Below are positions 37,480-48,840 of a stretch of DNA of 64,000 nucleotides, piece after piece. Both the position numbers and the translations under genes were made by a program. The DNA is from Paragyromitra xinjiangensis (taxonomy: Eukaryota; Ascomycota; Pezizomycetes; Pezizales; Discinaceae). Every line of letters starts with the position of its first letter. The stretch's first letter is position 1. The notes below the pieces were generated by a model. The model was given only the letters and a program-made list of their open reading frames with translations, was not told the origin of the DNA and searched no databases. The DNA lies in NCBI GenBank assembly GCA_038503065.1, contig JBCAMK010000018.1, forward strand, positions 1,550,001 to 1,614,000. The letters run 5' to 3'.

Positions 37480-40400
37480 ATGCGCGTTACTGTGGCTGAT
37501 AATCGCTCTGATGCTGCTGGTCGAGGGCAAGGCCAAGATCTGTTGCAGAAGATACCGATAGAAACGGGTTGGGAGGTCAAGCAGTCTTCTAATATTCGAC
37601 CAATTGCGACGGACAGGTTCGTGCCAGTTGCGCAATTCCCAACAGTAGTTCAACTGGACCTTTTGGCGAATGGATTGATTCCGGATCCATATATTGGTAC
37701 AAATGAGGTATGTCAGCAATCTATAGATATACAGAGAGTGACATGTTACTGATATGGCTGCAAACTCACCAGCTTGATTGCCTTTGGATCAATGATGCAT
37801 CTTGGACCTACCGGACACGTTTCCCACGCCCACGGAATGTAAGGGCTGGCGAGACGGTGGATTTAGTATTCGATGGGCTGGATACAGTTGTGGATGTCTA
37901 CCTCAATGGACGACATTTGTTTTTTTCGAAAAGCATGTTTATTCCACGCCGCGTTGACATTACCGACGATATACAAGCAGCGACTGGGAATGCAGATTTT
38001 GAGCTGGAGCTTCGCTTCCGGTCGCCGAGCAAGTTCGCGAAAGAGGAGGAACAACGAGTAGGATACAAAAGTGCTTCGACAGATGAAACGCTTATGGGTG
38101 GGCATCCGAGAATGTATGTGGGATTATCCCCACTATTTCAGTCGTTCAATCGTCTGCCAAGTCTGGGGTGATTGGTTAACAAGCTATTGGGTGTGTGGAT
38201 GATAACGGATACCTATTCCACCACAGAGATGCAATCCCACATTTTGTCTGCAAAAATCAATCACCCTCGGACTTTGTAGCCTATTGGATAGAGGTGGAAC
38301 AACTTCTGAGTCATTATAACTGACTCGCACTCCTCTTAGGTACCTTCGTAAAGCTCAATATCACTGGGGTTGGGACTGGGGCCCAGCACTTGCATCTACA
38401 GGACCGTATCTTCCTATATACCTCGAGATCTTCCAATATCAGATTTCTAATCTCAAGATCCTCCCTTCCGTGAATGAGACTCTTGACCAGGCTACTATCA
38501 ATATCACAGCAGATATTTTTGGAAGCACCGGAGGCGCAAGGAAAAATTATCTAGTGGTTGAGATCAAGGCACCAAATGGGGGAATAGTTAAGAAACAAAG
38601 CTTTACCATAAATAGTAGTATCTTCGAGGAGAGGATTACAGTTGAGAATCCGGATCTCTGGTGGCCACACACGCACGGAAAGCAGCCACGATATGAAGTA
38701 AAGTTTGAACTTCTAAGTGCGGACCAGGTACGTTTACTGGTAATCTCCATTACATCTATAGCTATTTTAACGCATCAACAGGAACCTCTACACCAAATCA
38801 CCAAAAATCTTGGTTTCAGACGCCTTCGTCTCCTCCAGCGCCCTCTCAAAAATGCTCCCGGAACTTCCTTCACGTTTGAAATTAACAACATCCCCATCTT
38901 TGCTGGTGGCTCGAATTGGATTCCTGGTGATTTCTTTCTCCCGCGTTTCACGCATCCGAAAGATAAGAAAGATAACTACCGTCAGTGGCTTGCACTTGCT
39001 AAATCAGGAAATCAAAATATGATTCGTGTTTGGGGGGGTGGGATAGTCGAGAATGATAAATTCTATGATCTGTGCGATGAGCTTGGTATTATCGTCTGGC
39101 AGGACTTGTTGTTTGCATGTGGAAATTATCCAGCGCATGATGAATATTGCGACCTTGTGAAGGAGGAAACAGTGGTCCAGGTTACGAGAATTATATATCA
39201 CCCGTCGTTGGTATTAGTCTGTGGGGATAATGAAGATGTGTGGCTTGCGAAAGAGTTCGGGTGGGATTACCATCCAGAGGAAAAGAAAATCGAGGAGTGG
39301 ATGAAGGGAAATTTCCAGCATCGAAGAATCCTAGAGAGGGTGCTGCCGCAAGCGCTGAAAGAAGTGGGAATAGAGAAGGCTGGAGTGGAGTATTGGGAGA
39401 GCAGCCCATTTAGTGGTGAGGGAGTGGAAGCCAACTCGAAGATCAAGGGGGACACTCATATTTGGGGTCGGTTACTACTGGACTTCTATCTTTTAAATTT
39501 ACTTGAGATAACTAACCCTTGTGCTTGCTTCTAGATGTGTGGCATGGCCCCATGTATCCATACCAAGATTACAAGGCTCGTGGCGGCCGCTTTGTTTCTG
39601 AATTCGGGTTTGAATCGCCCCCAAATATCAGAACGATTAAACATATGCTTCCTGATCCGAAGACACGACAATCTCAGTCACTCGAGTTTCTAGCACATGA
39701 CAAAGGCCCTGGCGCGGAGAGACGTGCAACCATGTATATGGGTGAAAATTTCCGATTTAGAATGGACCCGCTGGAAGACTACATTTACTGTGTCCAGCTA
39801 CTCCAAGCGGAGGCTGTCGGCTATGCAGTTAACTCGTGGAGAAGGGAATTTAGAGGGCCTGGGGAAGAAATCTGCTCTGGTGCACTGGTGTGGCAGTTGA
39901 ACGATAAGTAAGTAACCTGTTCCTGGTGTGACAAGGTCTAGATTGACTTATTTAAAATGAAAATAGCTGGCCTGCGATCTCTTGGGCTATAGCGGATTAT
40001 TATCTCCGCCCGAAACCAGCATTCTTTGCGATGAAACGAGCACTGGCTCCCTTTTCTATCGGGATGGAACGTGTTGTTACGAAGAAAAATATCAACATCC
40101 TCCGCTCGTACCCGGAACAGAAATCTAAAATATCTGTATGGGCTACTTCCTCGGCACTCTCCGAGAGAAACGTAGTTGTCACATTCAGAGCTTTCGACAT
40201 CGAGTCAGGAAAGCCCGTAGATAGTTTTATTGCTGGGTCTCTGGAACGAACACTGAAACCGAACTGCTCTACAGAAATCACGTCATTTTCTGTGCCAAAT
40301 GCTGAGAAGACCGTCGTAGCTGCTTACCTCTATGCTGCAGGTAAAACTGAGCTGCTTGCTAGAATGGTGTCCTGGCCAGACCCGTTGAAGTTTTTAAAGT

Positions 40401-40663
40401 TCTCGGAGGATCCGAAGGTATCTGTGGTGGTAAATGAGCAAGGGGATAAGGTGTTTGTGAAAGCTGAGGCTCCAGTGAAGGGGCTAGTGTTAGCAACTGC
40501 CAATGAAGATGATGGCGAGGGTGCGACCTGGGATGATAATGGGGTCGATTTGGTGCCTTTGGAGACTGTTATCGTAGGTGTGAGGGGACTGAATGGAAGG
40601 AAGATTGCTGCGAGATGGTTGTGTGACTGGGAGACAGGAGCTAAAGTGTTGGGAGAGAATTAA
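37480..40663 (+). CDS. Beta-mannosidase B-like, GH2
   Basis: An intracellular GH2 beta-mannosidase removing terminal beta-mannosyl residues, of the fungal B-type (no signal peptide). Six exons: 37480-37707, 37773-38113, 38340-38727, 38782-39466, 39535-39907, 39967-40663, giving 2712 nt (903 residues). Introns are 54-68 nt except the second (226 nt). Family landmarks in order: FPTVVQLDLLANGLIPDPYIGTNE, WTYRTRF, RKAQYHWGWDWGP, NPDLWWPHTHG, FAGGSNWIPGDFF and MIRVWGGGI. Acid/base is Glu470 in VLVCGDNED and nucleophile Glu570 in GRFVSEFGFES. HIWDVWHG is restored only by the fourth splice (donor GTCGGT, unusual). The first about 27 residues exceed the usual start, so a later Met or another first exon is possible. 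With the divergent beta-galactosidase it could serve turnover of manno-/galacto-oligosaccharides, but co-regulation is only inferred. Confidence 0.95.
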
Positions 40664-41835
40664 GAGAAGTCTGGGGCGCTGATAGTAGTCGTTATATCAT
40701 CCTCTAGGAGTTTCTTTGATTGCTTCGTGAACTGGATCGGTTTGTGTCATGCTTTCGGCACCTATGGTGACTGAAGAATGAAGGATGGTTAAGAAATATA
40801 TCTGTCCGAATGAAAGCACCCAGGGCCAAAAAGAACAAATATGTTAACTGATTAGTTCGCACTGTAAAAGTGGTGACCTGAAAGGAAAGCCCAACTGCAT
40901 GATAATTCTGTAAGTTATAACTTTAGCGGGGTTAACAACTCGTTCTTGTGGCGAAGTGACACTACTTAAACTCTTGTGCCTTTCCGCAAGGTGAAGTAAT
41001 AAGATGAGATATTCGTTCCTTCTGTGGAAGGCTTGATATATTGGATAGAGAAGAAAGAAACGTAGAAGAGGCAGAAAGCCTCTGTATATATACAGGTAAT
41101 CAACCAATCAGAGCCCTTCCACCATATACCTCCTGGTCAGCGCCTCCAGGCTCAAAGCAGCCTCAATTACACTGAATAGCCGCCAGAATAATCAACAGCC
41201 AAAGAAGCCCAAATCAGCAAGGAATAAGAAGAAACCTGAATAGTAGGAAAGCCTGCGTATGCTATAGAAGCCTACGTAGGTGGAGGAAAGAATAGAGCCA
41301 AATAAATAGAGAAAGGCCGGAAGCGGCACGAAAGGAAGTAAATATCCAACACAAGGCGATTATTGATGTCCGAGTGACGGTTCGTGACCAAATTCCTGAT
41401 CCACAATTCCTTTTAGGCGACAAATTCGGATGTGCCTGAGCTACCGTGAATCTAATTAAACTACCTAGTTATAAAGCTTGTCGTAAATTCTATCAAGCTT
41501 TGTGGACAAGCAAGCGAGGGTGTGGGAACCACTAATCAGCCAAGAACCTAGTATTGAATTTATCAATATTATGCATGCGCTGGGTCCCGAAGTATTATCT
41601 AGGCTTTTGCTTTCCGAGAGTTTGGTGGCGTTTCTTCGAGTAACGGAACGTAAGTGTAGCAGTGCCATATAGACAATAGGTTGCGTTGGGGTGATCTTCG
41701 CTGCCTCGGGTACGATATAATTTGGTTCTTTTGATAATAGTGACCTCCTTTAGATCATACGGTAAATTATTACAGTTTTAAGTAAACTAGGTACATTGAA
41801 ATGAAAGCAAGCCAAATACCACAACTAAAGTCCAA
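40664..41835. other. Intergenic region with dispersed repeat
   Basis: This stretch lies between two convergent genes (beta-mannosidase + and tyrosinase -). Apart from dispersed repeat copy B (41246-41369) and flanking A-rich sequence that may belong to the same element, I see nothing in it. Confidence 0.55.
41246..41369 (-). repeat. Dispersed repeat, copy B
   Basis: Reverse-complement copy of 17170-17289; see copy A for the shared blocks. The surrounding A/G-rich sequence (about 41100-41245) has no match beside copy A, so either the two copies are differently truncated or the repeat proper is only about 120 bp. Confidence 0.7.
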
Positions 41836-43034
41836 CTAAACATACTCATAGCACAGAATAGGTCCCCCAATATCCATCAGATCTCTAATTCTAGCCTTTG
41901 GGACGATATCATGCATGTCCAATTCATCATCCAAAGTTACCCGAACCCACCCAGTTGGTGGCTCCAATGCAGTCGTGAACCCTGCTATATCATTCAATCG
42001 GGCGGGTAGATCTCGCTCTTGCCATTGCCACCAGACGCGGTCAAGGAATGTGTGATGTAAGTAAAATAGAGGATCTAATGTATGGAGTCAGTTGCAATCC
42101 TACTATGAAGGGTATGCGAGTTGGGGTTTCTGAAACATACCACCTGGACTAGATATTGCGTTATCCTTTTCAGGGTTTACTGTTAGCGCTGGTATTTTTC
42201 CACTGTTGAATGGGGGTGTCTACCATTCCGCCACCTACACCTCTGTGCCCAGCAACATGTGGGTTTGTCTCTATGCACGGCCATGCATTTTCGAAATTTG
42301 GTTGGCTTAAACAATTGTCGACGGAAGCCTGACTGGCCGCTAGACTGATCTCATTATTGATCGAGCGTGTGATACAGTGTTCAGTGTTTTCGTAACCAGG
42401 ACCAATATGAAGGACATATTTTGCAAAAGGGCCATCTCTGATGCAGCCACCGTTTTCCTCATCACTATCTCTCCCATTCCCACCGAAACCATCACGGGTG
42501 TTGAAAACATCCGAAGAAGAAAACCTTCCCGAATCGTAGGTTTCATCCCAATATCTGATGTTGGTCGTAATCAGCAACGAAACAGAATAGCTTGTGGTTG
42601 GACAACTAACGGTTGTGCCCCCGTGTAACCGCATTCTTCCCGCAAGAGCTTCTCGTGTGCAAACATGTGGAGACGATGCCATGGAAGAAACAACCCATCG
42701 TTATGGATCTGACCGGCTTGGTGCTGATGAGCACCGAGTAGGTCGTCGAATCTCGAGATCGCTCCTTCTACGCCCGTTCTTGCGCGACGCTGAAACATTA
42801 AGCATCGTTCTGCATTGAGATAGCTAATCTTCTCTGAGCTAGATAGTGTGTGCCTTTTGTAAATTTTTGTTAGTATTATTCGACGAAGTAGAGTTATAAA
42901 GTTACAAAGGGAATTAACCATGCTCGCCGCTGAAGCCTATTTGTACATTGTTGCCGCTTATCGTGGGTTGTCGGTGCAGCTGAGCTGTAAGCGATAACTA
43001 AAAGAAACGGTAAGAGATAGTAAAGGAGATACAT
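41836..43034 (-). CDS. Secreted tyrosinase (type-3 copper)
   Basis: A short tyrosinase/polyphenol oxidase-like type-3 copper protein oxidising phenols to o-quinones, relevant to melanin or phenolic detoxification. Exons on the minus strand: 42919-43034, 42611-42853, 42224-42554, 42141-42165 (25 nt), 41836-42074; 954 nt (317 residues). The N-terminus MYLLYYLLPFLLVIAYSSAA is a signal peptide, followed by a Kex2-like KR. The copper A region runs through GAHQ, HNDGLFLPWHRLHMFAHEKLL. The copper B region has the ligand in NPHVAGHRGVGG and the pair in DPLFYLHHTFLDRVWWQWQ, whose Asp-Pro is restored only by the fourth splice. The body carries the family sequence YWDETYDSGRF...CIRDGPFAKYVLHIGPG. It lacks the long C-terminal lid domain of latent mushroom tyrosinases, as expected for the short secreted class. 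It converges on the beta-mannosidase. Confidence 0.94.
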
Positions 43035-44897
43035 TTCTTCCTCTAATCTTCCAGTCGTAACTGAAGAAGAGAAAAAGGCCAACCGTAATTCTTATAAACG
43101 ATCATGAACTCCCTAAGGCCGAATTCGACTATGAACGAAAGCACAAAGGAACAACTGCATCGCAAAACTACATGACCAGTTCTCGTAATGGCTAATGCAG
43201 CTATAGAACCTGGTTATGGAGGTGTGGGATGAATGATGTATGTGCCGGACGCTTGCTCCTGGGAACGTCGTAAAGGATAGGATACAGCTCCGGGAGCGGC
43301 GATCCTTCGTCTTTCTATACTTGTGCATTGACAGGCGACATATGCCAACGTAAAGGTAGCGTATTGGGGGTGTAAACGAAGTTCTTAATTCGGAACAAGA
43401 AAATCCTACACCTGCTTTGGGCGGGAAGTGGTGTAAAGAACTCCTTGCTTCGAGACCCAACACATCCGCGAGCATCAAACGGGGTCGGTACCCCTGCCAG
43501 ACTACTGGATCTGGTTAGTCGAACCGGGGTTTGTAGCTGGGTGGGCGGCTTGGGGTTATTTCCGCTTTCGTCGAGGCTCCTGACGCGCGATTCGTCGCGG
43601 TCCTCGAAACTAACGAGAGAGAACATTGGGAAGGCTCGGGCGAGCTTGCTAAAGTCTCTTCGAAAGAACTTCTGGAGAAGATAGCGGGAAAACGCTATCG
43701 TAGGGAGTTCTTGTGGCGGATGGTCGTGGGTTGAGCTAGCTATGATCATTGGTGTGGTGCGAGAAAGTGTAGGAGAGGCGGTAGTTTTGTTCACACATCT
43801 TTATTGATTATTAGTTCTTGTCTAATTCACATGCTAAAAATAATAGCTGGGGTACATATCTAAAGTTGAAGACATTTCATAGATCATGTAGGTGTTTGAC
43901 GACACGGAATCACAAAATCGTGATATTATATCCAACATAAATCAATGATCCCTTTAGTTTCGTGCCTCGTAGAGAAACCTCCTGCTAAAAGGGGTGTGCG
44001 AGCAAAAGAATAAATATGGTTTGGGTAGGGCTTGCTGCAACCGGGGGCGTATTTTATTTTCCGGCGAGTATTCCGTTCGAGAGCGGATGGCGCAGATTAG
44101 ATTGATTAGATTACAGCACTAGCCTTGGAGTTCATACCCTAACCCATGCGTATGCCCGGAGTATAGTTGCCATAACGCCTGCATCTGTCTTGTTACTTTA
44201 TGGCGCATGCCTCTAGGGCCTATAATCTTTTTATTATTATAAGTGTTATGTAGGACGAAAAAGGCACGACTATAGAATATCGAGTGATATTACATGACCG
44301 TATCCACTACTTCTGATCGAATATCTCTGGCGGAGCATATTCACAGCGGAGCACTTCTCAGATGATCACTTAGGATATGTAAAAATGCTAGGGCAGCTGG
44401 TAGGGCGGAGGAGCTTGTCTAAGGATGAAACCCCATCGAAGCCAGAACCTATGGCACCGAGTTATTGCCACTTTCATGATGGTGAGTAGTTCCTACAATG
44501 ACTTTCTTTATATGTGTAAGAAGTCAATCACCTAGGGTCAGAAAGGTGGTCGAGACAGGCTTAGCGGAACAACTTAGTTTTCTTTCGGTTTGTTTCACTT
44601 CCAAGACAAAGAAATTGACACGGGCGCTCATCACTTGTTTCTACATCGGCCTAGGTATTACAACTAAGGCCAACTATGGCGGCACATAGTTACACGGGTG
44701 GATGGGACAAAGAAATGATGAATTTGGGTTCCCTATTCACGGCAGCTATTCGCGGATAAACAGTATTATAAGGCCCTCTACCCCACCCGAATTTTACTTA
44801 TCTAACGTTTCTATTCTGACCATTTTAGAGTACAAATAGTACCGAAAAACAACGGTTACTAGCGGGCTGGTATCGTCGAATCTCACAACACTCTGAA
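43035..44897. other. Intergenic region with one weak ORF
   Basis: Separates the divergently transcribed tyrosinase (-) and acidic nuclear protein (+) genes, so it should hold both promoters. It contains only the weak minus-strand candidate at 43315-43749. No repeats stand out. Confidence 0.5.
43315..43749 (-). CDS. Hypothetical small protein (weak)
   Basis: Single open frame of 144 residues from the ATG at 43749. It reads MIIASSTHDHPPQELP..., a basic stretch LLQKFFRRDFSKLARAF, and a Ser/Pro-rich middle (PTQLQTPVRLTRSSSL). It has no signal peptide, membrane segment or known domain. Codon-like composition in the first 110 residues is plausible, but the C-terminal 30 residues look random. It could be a spurious frame or the last exon of something longer. 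No function is proposed. Confidence 0.25.
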   Translation of the reverse strand: MIIASSTHDHPPQELPTIAFSRYLLQKFFRRDFSKLARAFPMFSLVSFEDRDESRVRSLDESGNNPKPPTQLQTPVRLTRSSSLAGVPTPFDARGCVGSRSKEFFTPLPAQSRCRIFLFRIKNFVYTPNTLPLRWHMSPVNAQV

Positions 44898-47523
44898 ATG
44901 TCGGTTTTAATTGAAGGGTCATACGACCGAAGCAAACAAGTGCCTGGTTCTTGCAGAAAGTGTTCTTGTTCGGAATTTCTTGCAATTGGCTCTACTAGGA
45001 ACACTAAGTACACTGGCTATGAGGTATGTCTTAGTTGTCCTCATAAAGCTAACCAGCATATTTGGAATGATATTGAGAAGAAGGTACGTATAAGCGTGCA
45101 TTATTGATAAAAGGTGTCACCCAAAAGCACAGTTTTGATAATCGTTGCTAGACTCTGAAACGACTGCGGTTTGATGACCCTTCGCCTAAGAAAAACCATA
45201 GCGATTATGTTCCAAGAGGGCCCGAAGAGTTTTCGTCTCCATTCCGAGAAATCCCAGCTGAACACAATCCAATCTCGGCTGGAACGACTCCTTTTAAAAG
45301 GGCAAGGAGACTATTATCACCTCTCGTAAAAAACACTGATTTTACTTCATCGCCGAAACAGGCATCGCCACAATTACCCAGCCCATGGCTGCCACAGCAA
45401 GATCGATGGCCCCACGGCAAGGAAACACCAAAGCATGTTTCATCGCCGTCCCCCTTTGGCTTTAGCAATACTTTAGTTCCTTCACCAATGCCGCCTTCGC
45501 CCTTACCGATAGAGGGACATATTACGCTGAGGAAATTCTACCAATATTTTGCAGCCCGTAGCGACTATACGGATCATCTTTGCAACAGTGTCCTGAAGCA
45601 AAATAAGTCTGATAATCAAGAAGTTATAACTTTGATTAACGGACTATATCTTGATCTTGCAACTTTTCAGGAAGAAATGAAGGATGTTAAGAGGAAGCTG
45701 GACAAAATTGCTGAAGACTATTGGAAAGAACGTCAATCAAAACCGCCTGTCGAAGGACGGCATGCTAATTTCACGACCCCAGAGAGACCTTCAGTTACTA
45801 GAGCTGGAGTCCTAGAAGCTCGTAATAAAGCTAGTAAGTCCCTACGACGTATTTTTTTTTGACACTCGTTTTGCCCTTGCTTCAGATCGAGCAGCTAGAG
45901 CGTGAGGTATTGACTATATACGTAGGCGGTCTTCATGAACAGGAGGTCGTGAGCCCCATAGCAAGAAGGCTTACAAGGAGCAGTGCGAGTGAGGAGTGGC
46001 GACTAGAGTTTGCCAAATTAAAGAAACAGAGCACACCAGCCGGGGTGGGGATAACGGCATCCTCAAGTGAAAAGTCGGGTGATGGTGATTCTAGCATAGA
46101 TGCTTCAACAAGTCCTACGCCAAGTAAGAAGAAATCATCCGGTAAGAAGGATAAAACAGTAGAGAAAGAGAAGCAAAGTCGCGACGATGAAGAGGGTGTA
46201 TCCGAAGATGAGAGTCAGGAAGAAGAAGAAGAAGAAGAAGAAGAAGAAGAAGAAGAAGAAGAAGAAGAAGGGGAAGGGGAAGGGGAAGGGGAAGGGGAAG
46301 GGGAAGGGGAAGAAGCGGGGGGTGTATTTGAAGACGAGAGACAAGAAGAGGAGGAAGAAGAAGAAGAAGAGGAGGAGGAGGAGGAGGAAATAGAAAAAGA
46401 TGATAAGTCACAAAAGAAGGACCACGAGGGTGAGAGCGAAGCCTACCAAAGCGTCAGAGAGGAAGACGATGAAATAAACAATGAAAAAGATGTCGAAGAA
46501 GACGAAGAAGAAGAAGGCGATGAAGGATACGATGATGAGTACGACGAGTACGACGAGGAATTAAGTGATGAATACTACGACTATTCAGGGCGGGCAAGAA
46601 GTGTCCGGCAACTTTACAGTGGTACTCTCCCGACATTAACACCCATCGAGGAAGAAATCCATTCTAGTCCTCTTTCTAAAAAGAAAATAGCTCCTTTACC
46701 GCCGTCGGGGAAACGCCTAATTATTGATGATGCTAGGTCGTTATTGTTTCCCGAGAAGAAATTAGAGCCGAAGAAAAGGAAGCCGTGCAATCGTATACTT
46801 TCATTCGGGGTAGATGAAGAAGAGGAAGAGGAAGAGAGGGATGGTGATGAGGAGAGTAGTGAAATCCAAAATGAAGATACACAAAATAGTTCTCCGCTAC
46901 AAACTAAGAATAAACCTTCACCCTCGATTCAGTCTTCCTCTGAATTTAATTCCTCTCCACAGGATCAATCTTTTCACTCTGAAGTTATTTCAAGCTCCCG
47001 CCCCATGTTTTCCAAATCACCTGCACCCTCACCCTCACCATACAAAAAGCTAGATACCTCCATAACCAAAAGAAAACGAAAAGGCGATACTATTGAGAAG
47101 ACTGAGCAGGGTTTATCGAAGCGTGCACGCATCGAGAAGCTTTATGACTCTCAAGGTGAAGGAGATATTGAAACTGAGGTTATCGTTATTGATGATGACG
47201 GCGACGATGATGTCGTGGTCAGAATCGAGGGGGCTGACTTGATTAAGAATGAGGAATCGCTTGAAGAAGGCACTTTGCAAATTTCAACAAGTGAACCACC
47301 AGCGGGAACGACCTCTATTCTGGGCATTAACAGTGGCACAGATAAACGATCAAAATATTTTCGGTATGTGGATGCCGATATCGACAGACTCGAAAGGGAA
47401 ACTGTCCTTCCTGACCATGTGGATTCTGATATAGACGGGCTACGGGTGCTGGTGATAAAGAGCGAGCGGAAGCCAAAGAGAAAGCGGAACCCCAGGGAAA
47501 ACACAGGGTGGAGATCGGTATAG
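44898..47523 (+). CDS. Acidic nuclear-type protein with N-terminal Cys/His site
   Basis: Three exons, 44898-45083, 45152-45833 and 45899-47523, give 830 residues with phases closing. The last acceptor (CAGCTAG) was chosen because it restores frame; nearby upstream AGs would give a stop or a shift. The N-terminus holds Cys19-x2-Cys22-x-Cys24 ... Cys44-x2-Cys47-x-His49-x4-His54, a plausible zinc site. Next come a Pro/Ser-rich linker and a predicted coiled coil (EEMKDVKRKLDKIAEDYWKER). From about residue 395 there are Glu-rich tracts: Glu17, (Gly-Glu)n and a second Glu run. The C-terminal half is Ser/Pro-rich and disordered with basic clusters (KRKRKGD, KRARIEK) that look like nuclear localisation signals. 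TEVIVIDDDGDDD looks like a SUMO-interacting motif. I do not recognise an orthologue; a chromatin or nuclear scaffold role is inference. Confidence 0.75.
46218..46388 (+). repeat. Coding microsatellites: (GAA)n and (GGGGAA)n
   Basis: An uninterrupted GAA array of about 17 units runs into seven GGGGAA units, and a second GAA/GAG array follows at about 46345-46388. All are in frame, encoding poly-Glu, Gly-Glu repeats and poly-Glu. Both are slippage-prone and probably length-polymorphic between strains. The antisense reads as poly-Leu/Pro/Phe frames, which are not genes. Confidence 0.9.
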
Positions 47524-48840
47524 AGTACTACTATTTTCTTCCGTTAAAATTGTTCATTAGGCTCAAGTAAACGAAGAGTTTGTATATTTTGGGTGCATTC
47601 GTAGGTGCTTTGGTTATGAGTTAGGGTAAGATACATGAAGGTGAGAGTTTGGGGAGAATGAATGGCGGGCGGATGGCGGCATTTAGGAAGGGGGGCCACG
47701 TGATTTTTTACCCCCGGGGACTGCAATGTTCGAGGGAACGTGTCTCGTTTCGCGAAAGTCTGATTTGTATACAATATCTACATGTATGCATGGCTGTAAG
47801 ATCTTCAAGATCAGGCCTTTGCAAGAATCCCTGGGTAGAATATTATATCTATAATCATCGCTGCTGACTCGCACCTGCTAGTCGTGGGTGGTTTGTCTTG
47901 GCTGGGTATAGACCTCCAGCAACAACATCATAATTCCTGAGCCTGTACACAAACAACACAAGGATATCGGCAACCCGATTCTTGCTGCCCTTCCGATGAG
48001 CTTCTGATATTAGCATCGTTATCCCACTCATCTCTGTTTGCGAGACCACATGCCCAGCGAGGGGAGGATCGCGGGAAGCGAAGGACAAAGGAACAAAGCT
48101 AAACATCTTGGATATAGGAACTTTCCTCGCAAAGTAGGCCAAGGGTTGGCTAGCCAGAGCTAGGAAGTGAGTCAGACCATAGCCATAGTGTATATGAAAT
48201 GGTAAGGGGACGTAGAGCTCTTCTTTTCGTTTCGGGCAGGTTCTGTTTGGCTCGAGACTACAGGATATCTCCTCACGCTTCCTACCACAAGTTTCAAATT
48301 CGATAGCAGGCCTCCAACATCAGCTTTTCACCAACAGAAACAAGTACAACGATGCATCAACAGTACTATAGCCAAGGCTCATGTGAACTTCTCACATCGT
48401 CCTTTGATCTATTGGTTCATATCAACTTCATCTCAGCAGCGAGAGCATCCAACCCAGGAGAGAGATTAGGGGGCAGCTTCTGCAATGATTGGAATGATTG
48501 TCGGATAATGCTATGATGTCTACTAAGAAAAGTATTCCGAAAGAGAAAGAATCTTCTACTCTATATGCTTTAGTAGGACAATTTTTTTCTCCTGACAGAA
48601 ATGCCATCGCTATGACGAATAAACGAACCGAGGGAACCAAGAAATTTTTCCCATACCCACGCGCCAACATATGCAGGGGGAGGAACTAAATGAAAGGAGA
48701 CTGGGACAAATTCATAGGGGCAAAGGAAAATAATAGATACCAATAACCCACCGACGAGGACCAGCGGAATTTACCTGTTGGTGACCATGGGGGTCTTCTT
48801 GTCATTCCTCCTCTACCGACAAGTCATGCTAATTTCAGAA
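47524..48840. other. Intergenic region
   Basis: 1.3 kb between two convergent genes. I see nothing in it beyond short overlapping open frames without motifs. Confidence 0.55.

Noticed and set aside
45834..45898. Earlier acceptor (TTGCTTCAG ending at 45885) for the last intron of the acidic protein gene
   Set aside because: With the clear GTAAGT donor at 45834 it gives an early stop. The acceptor ending at 45898 closes the frame, although several AGs precede it, so RNA evidence is needed.
46115..46411. Minus-strand frames rich in Leu/Pro/Phe opposite the acidic protein gene
   Set aside because: They are antisense readings of the GAA and GGGGAA arrays, with no start context or motif.
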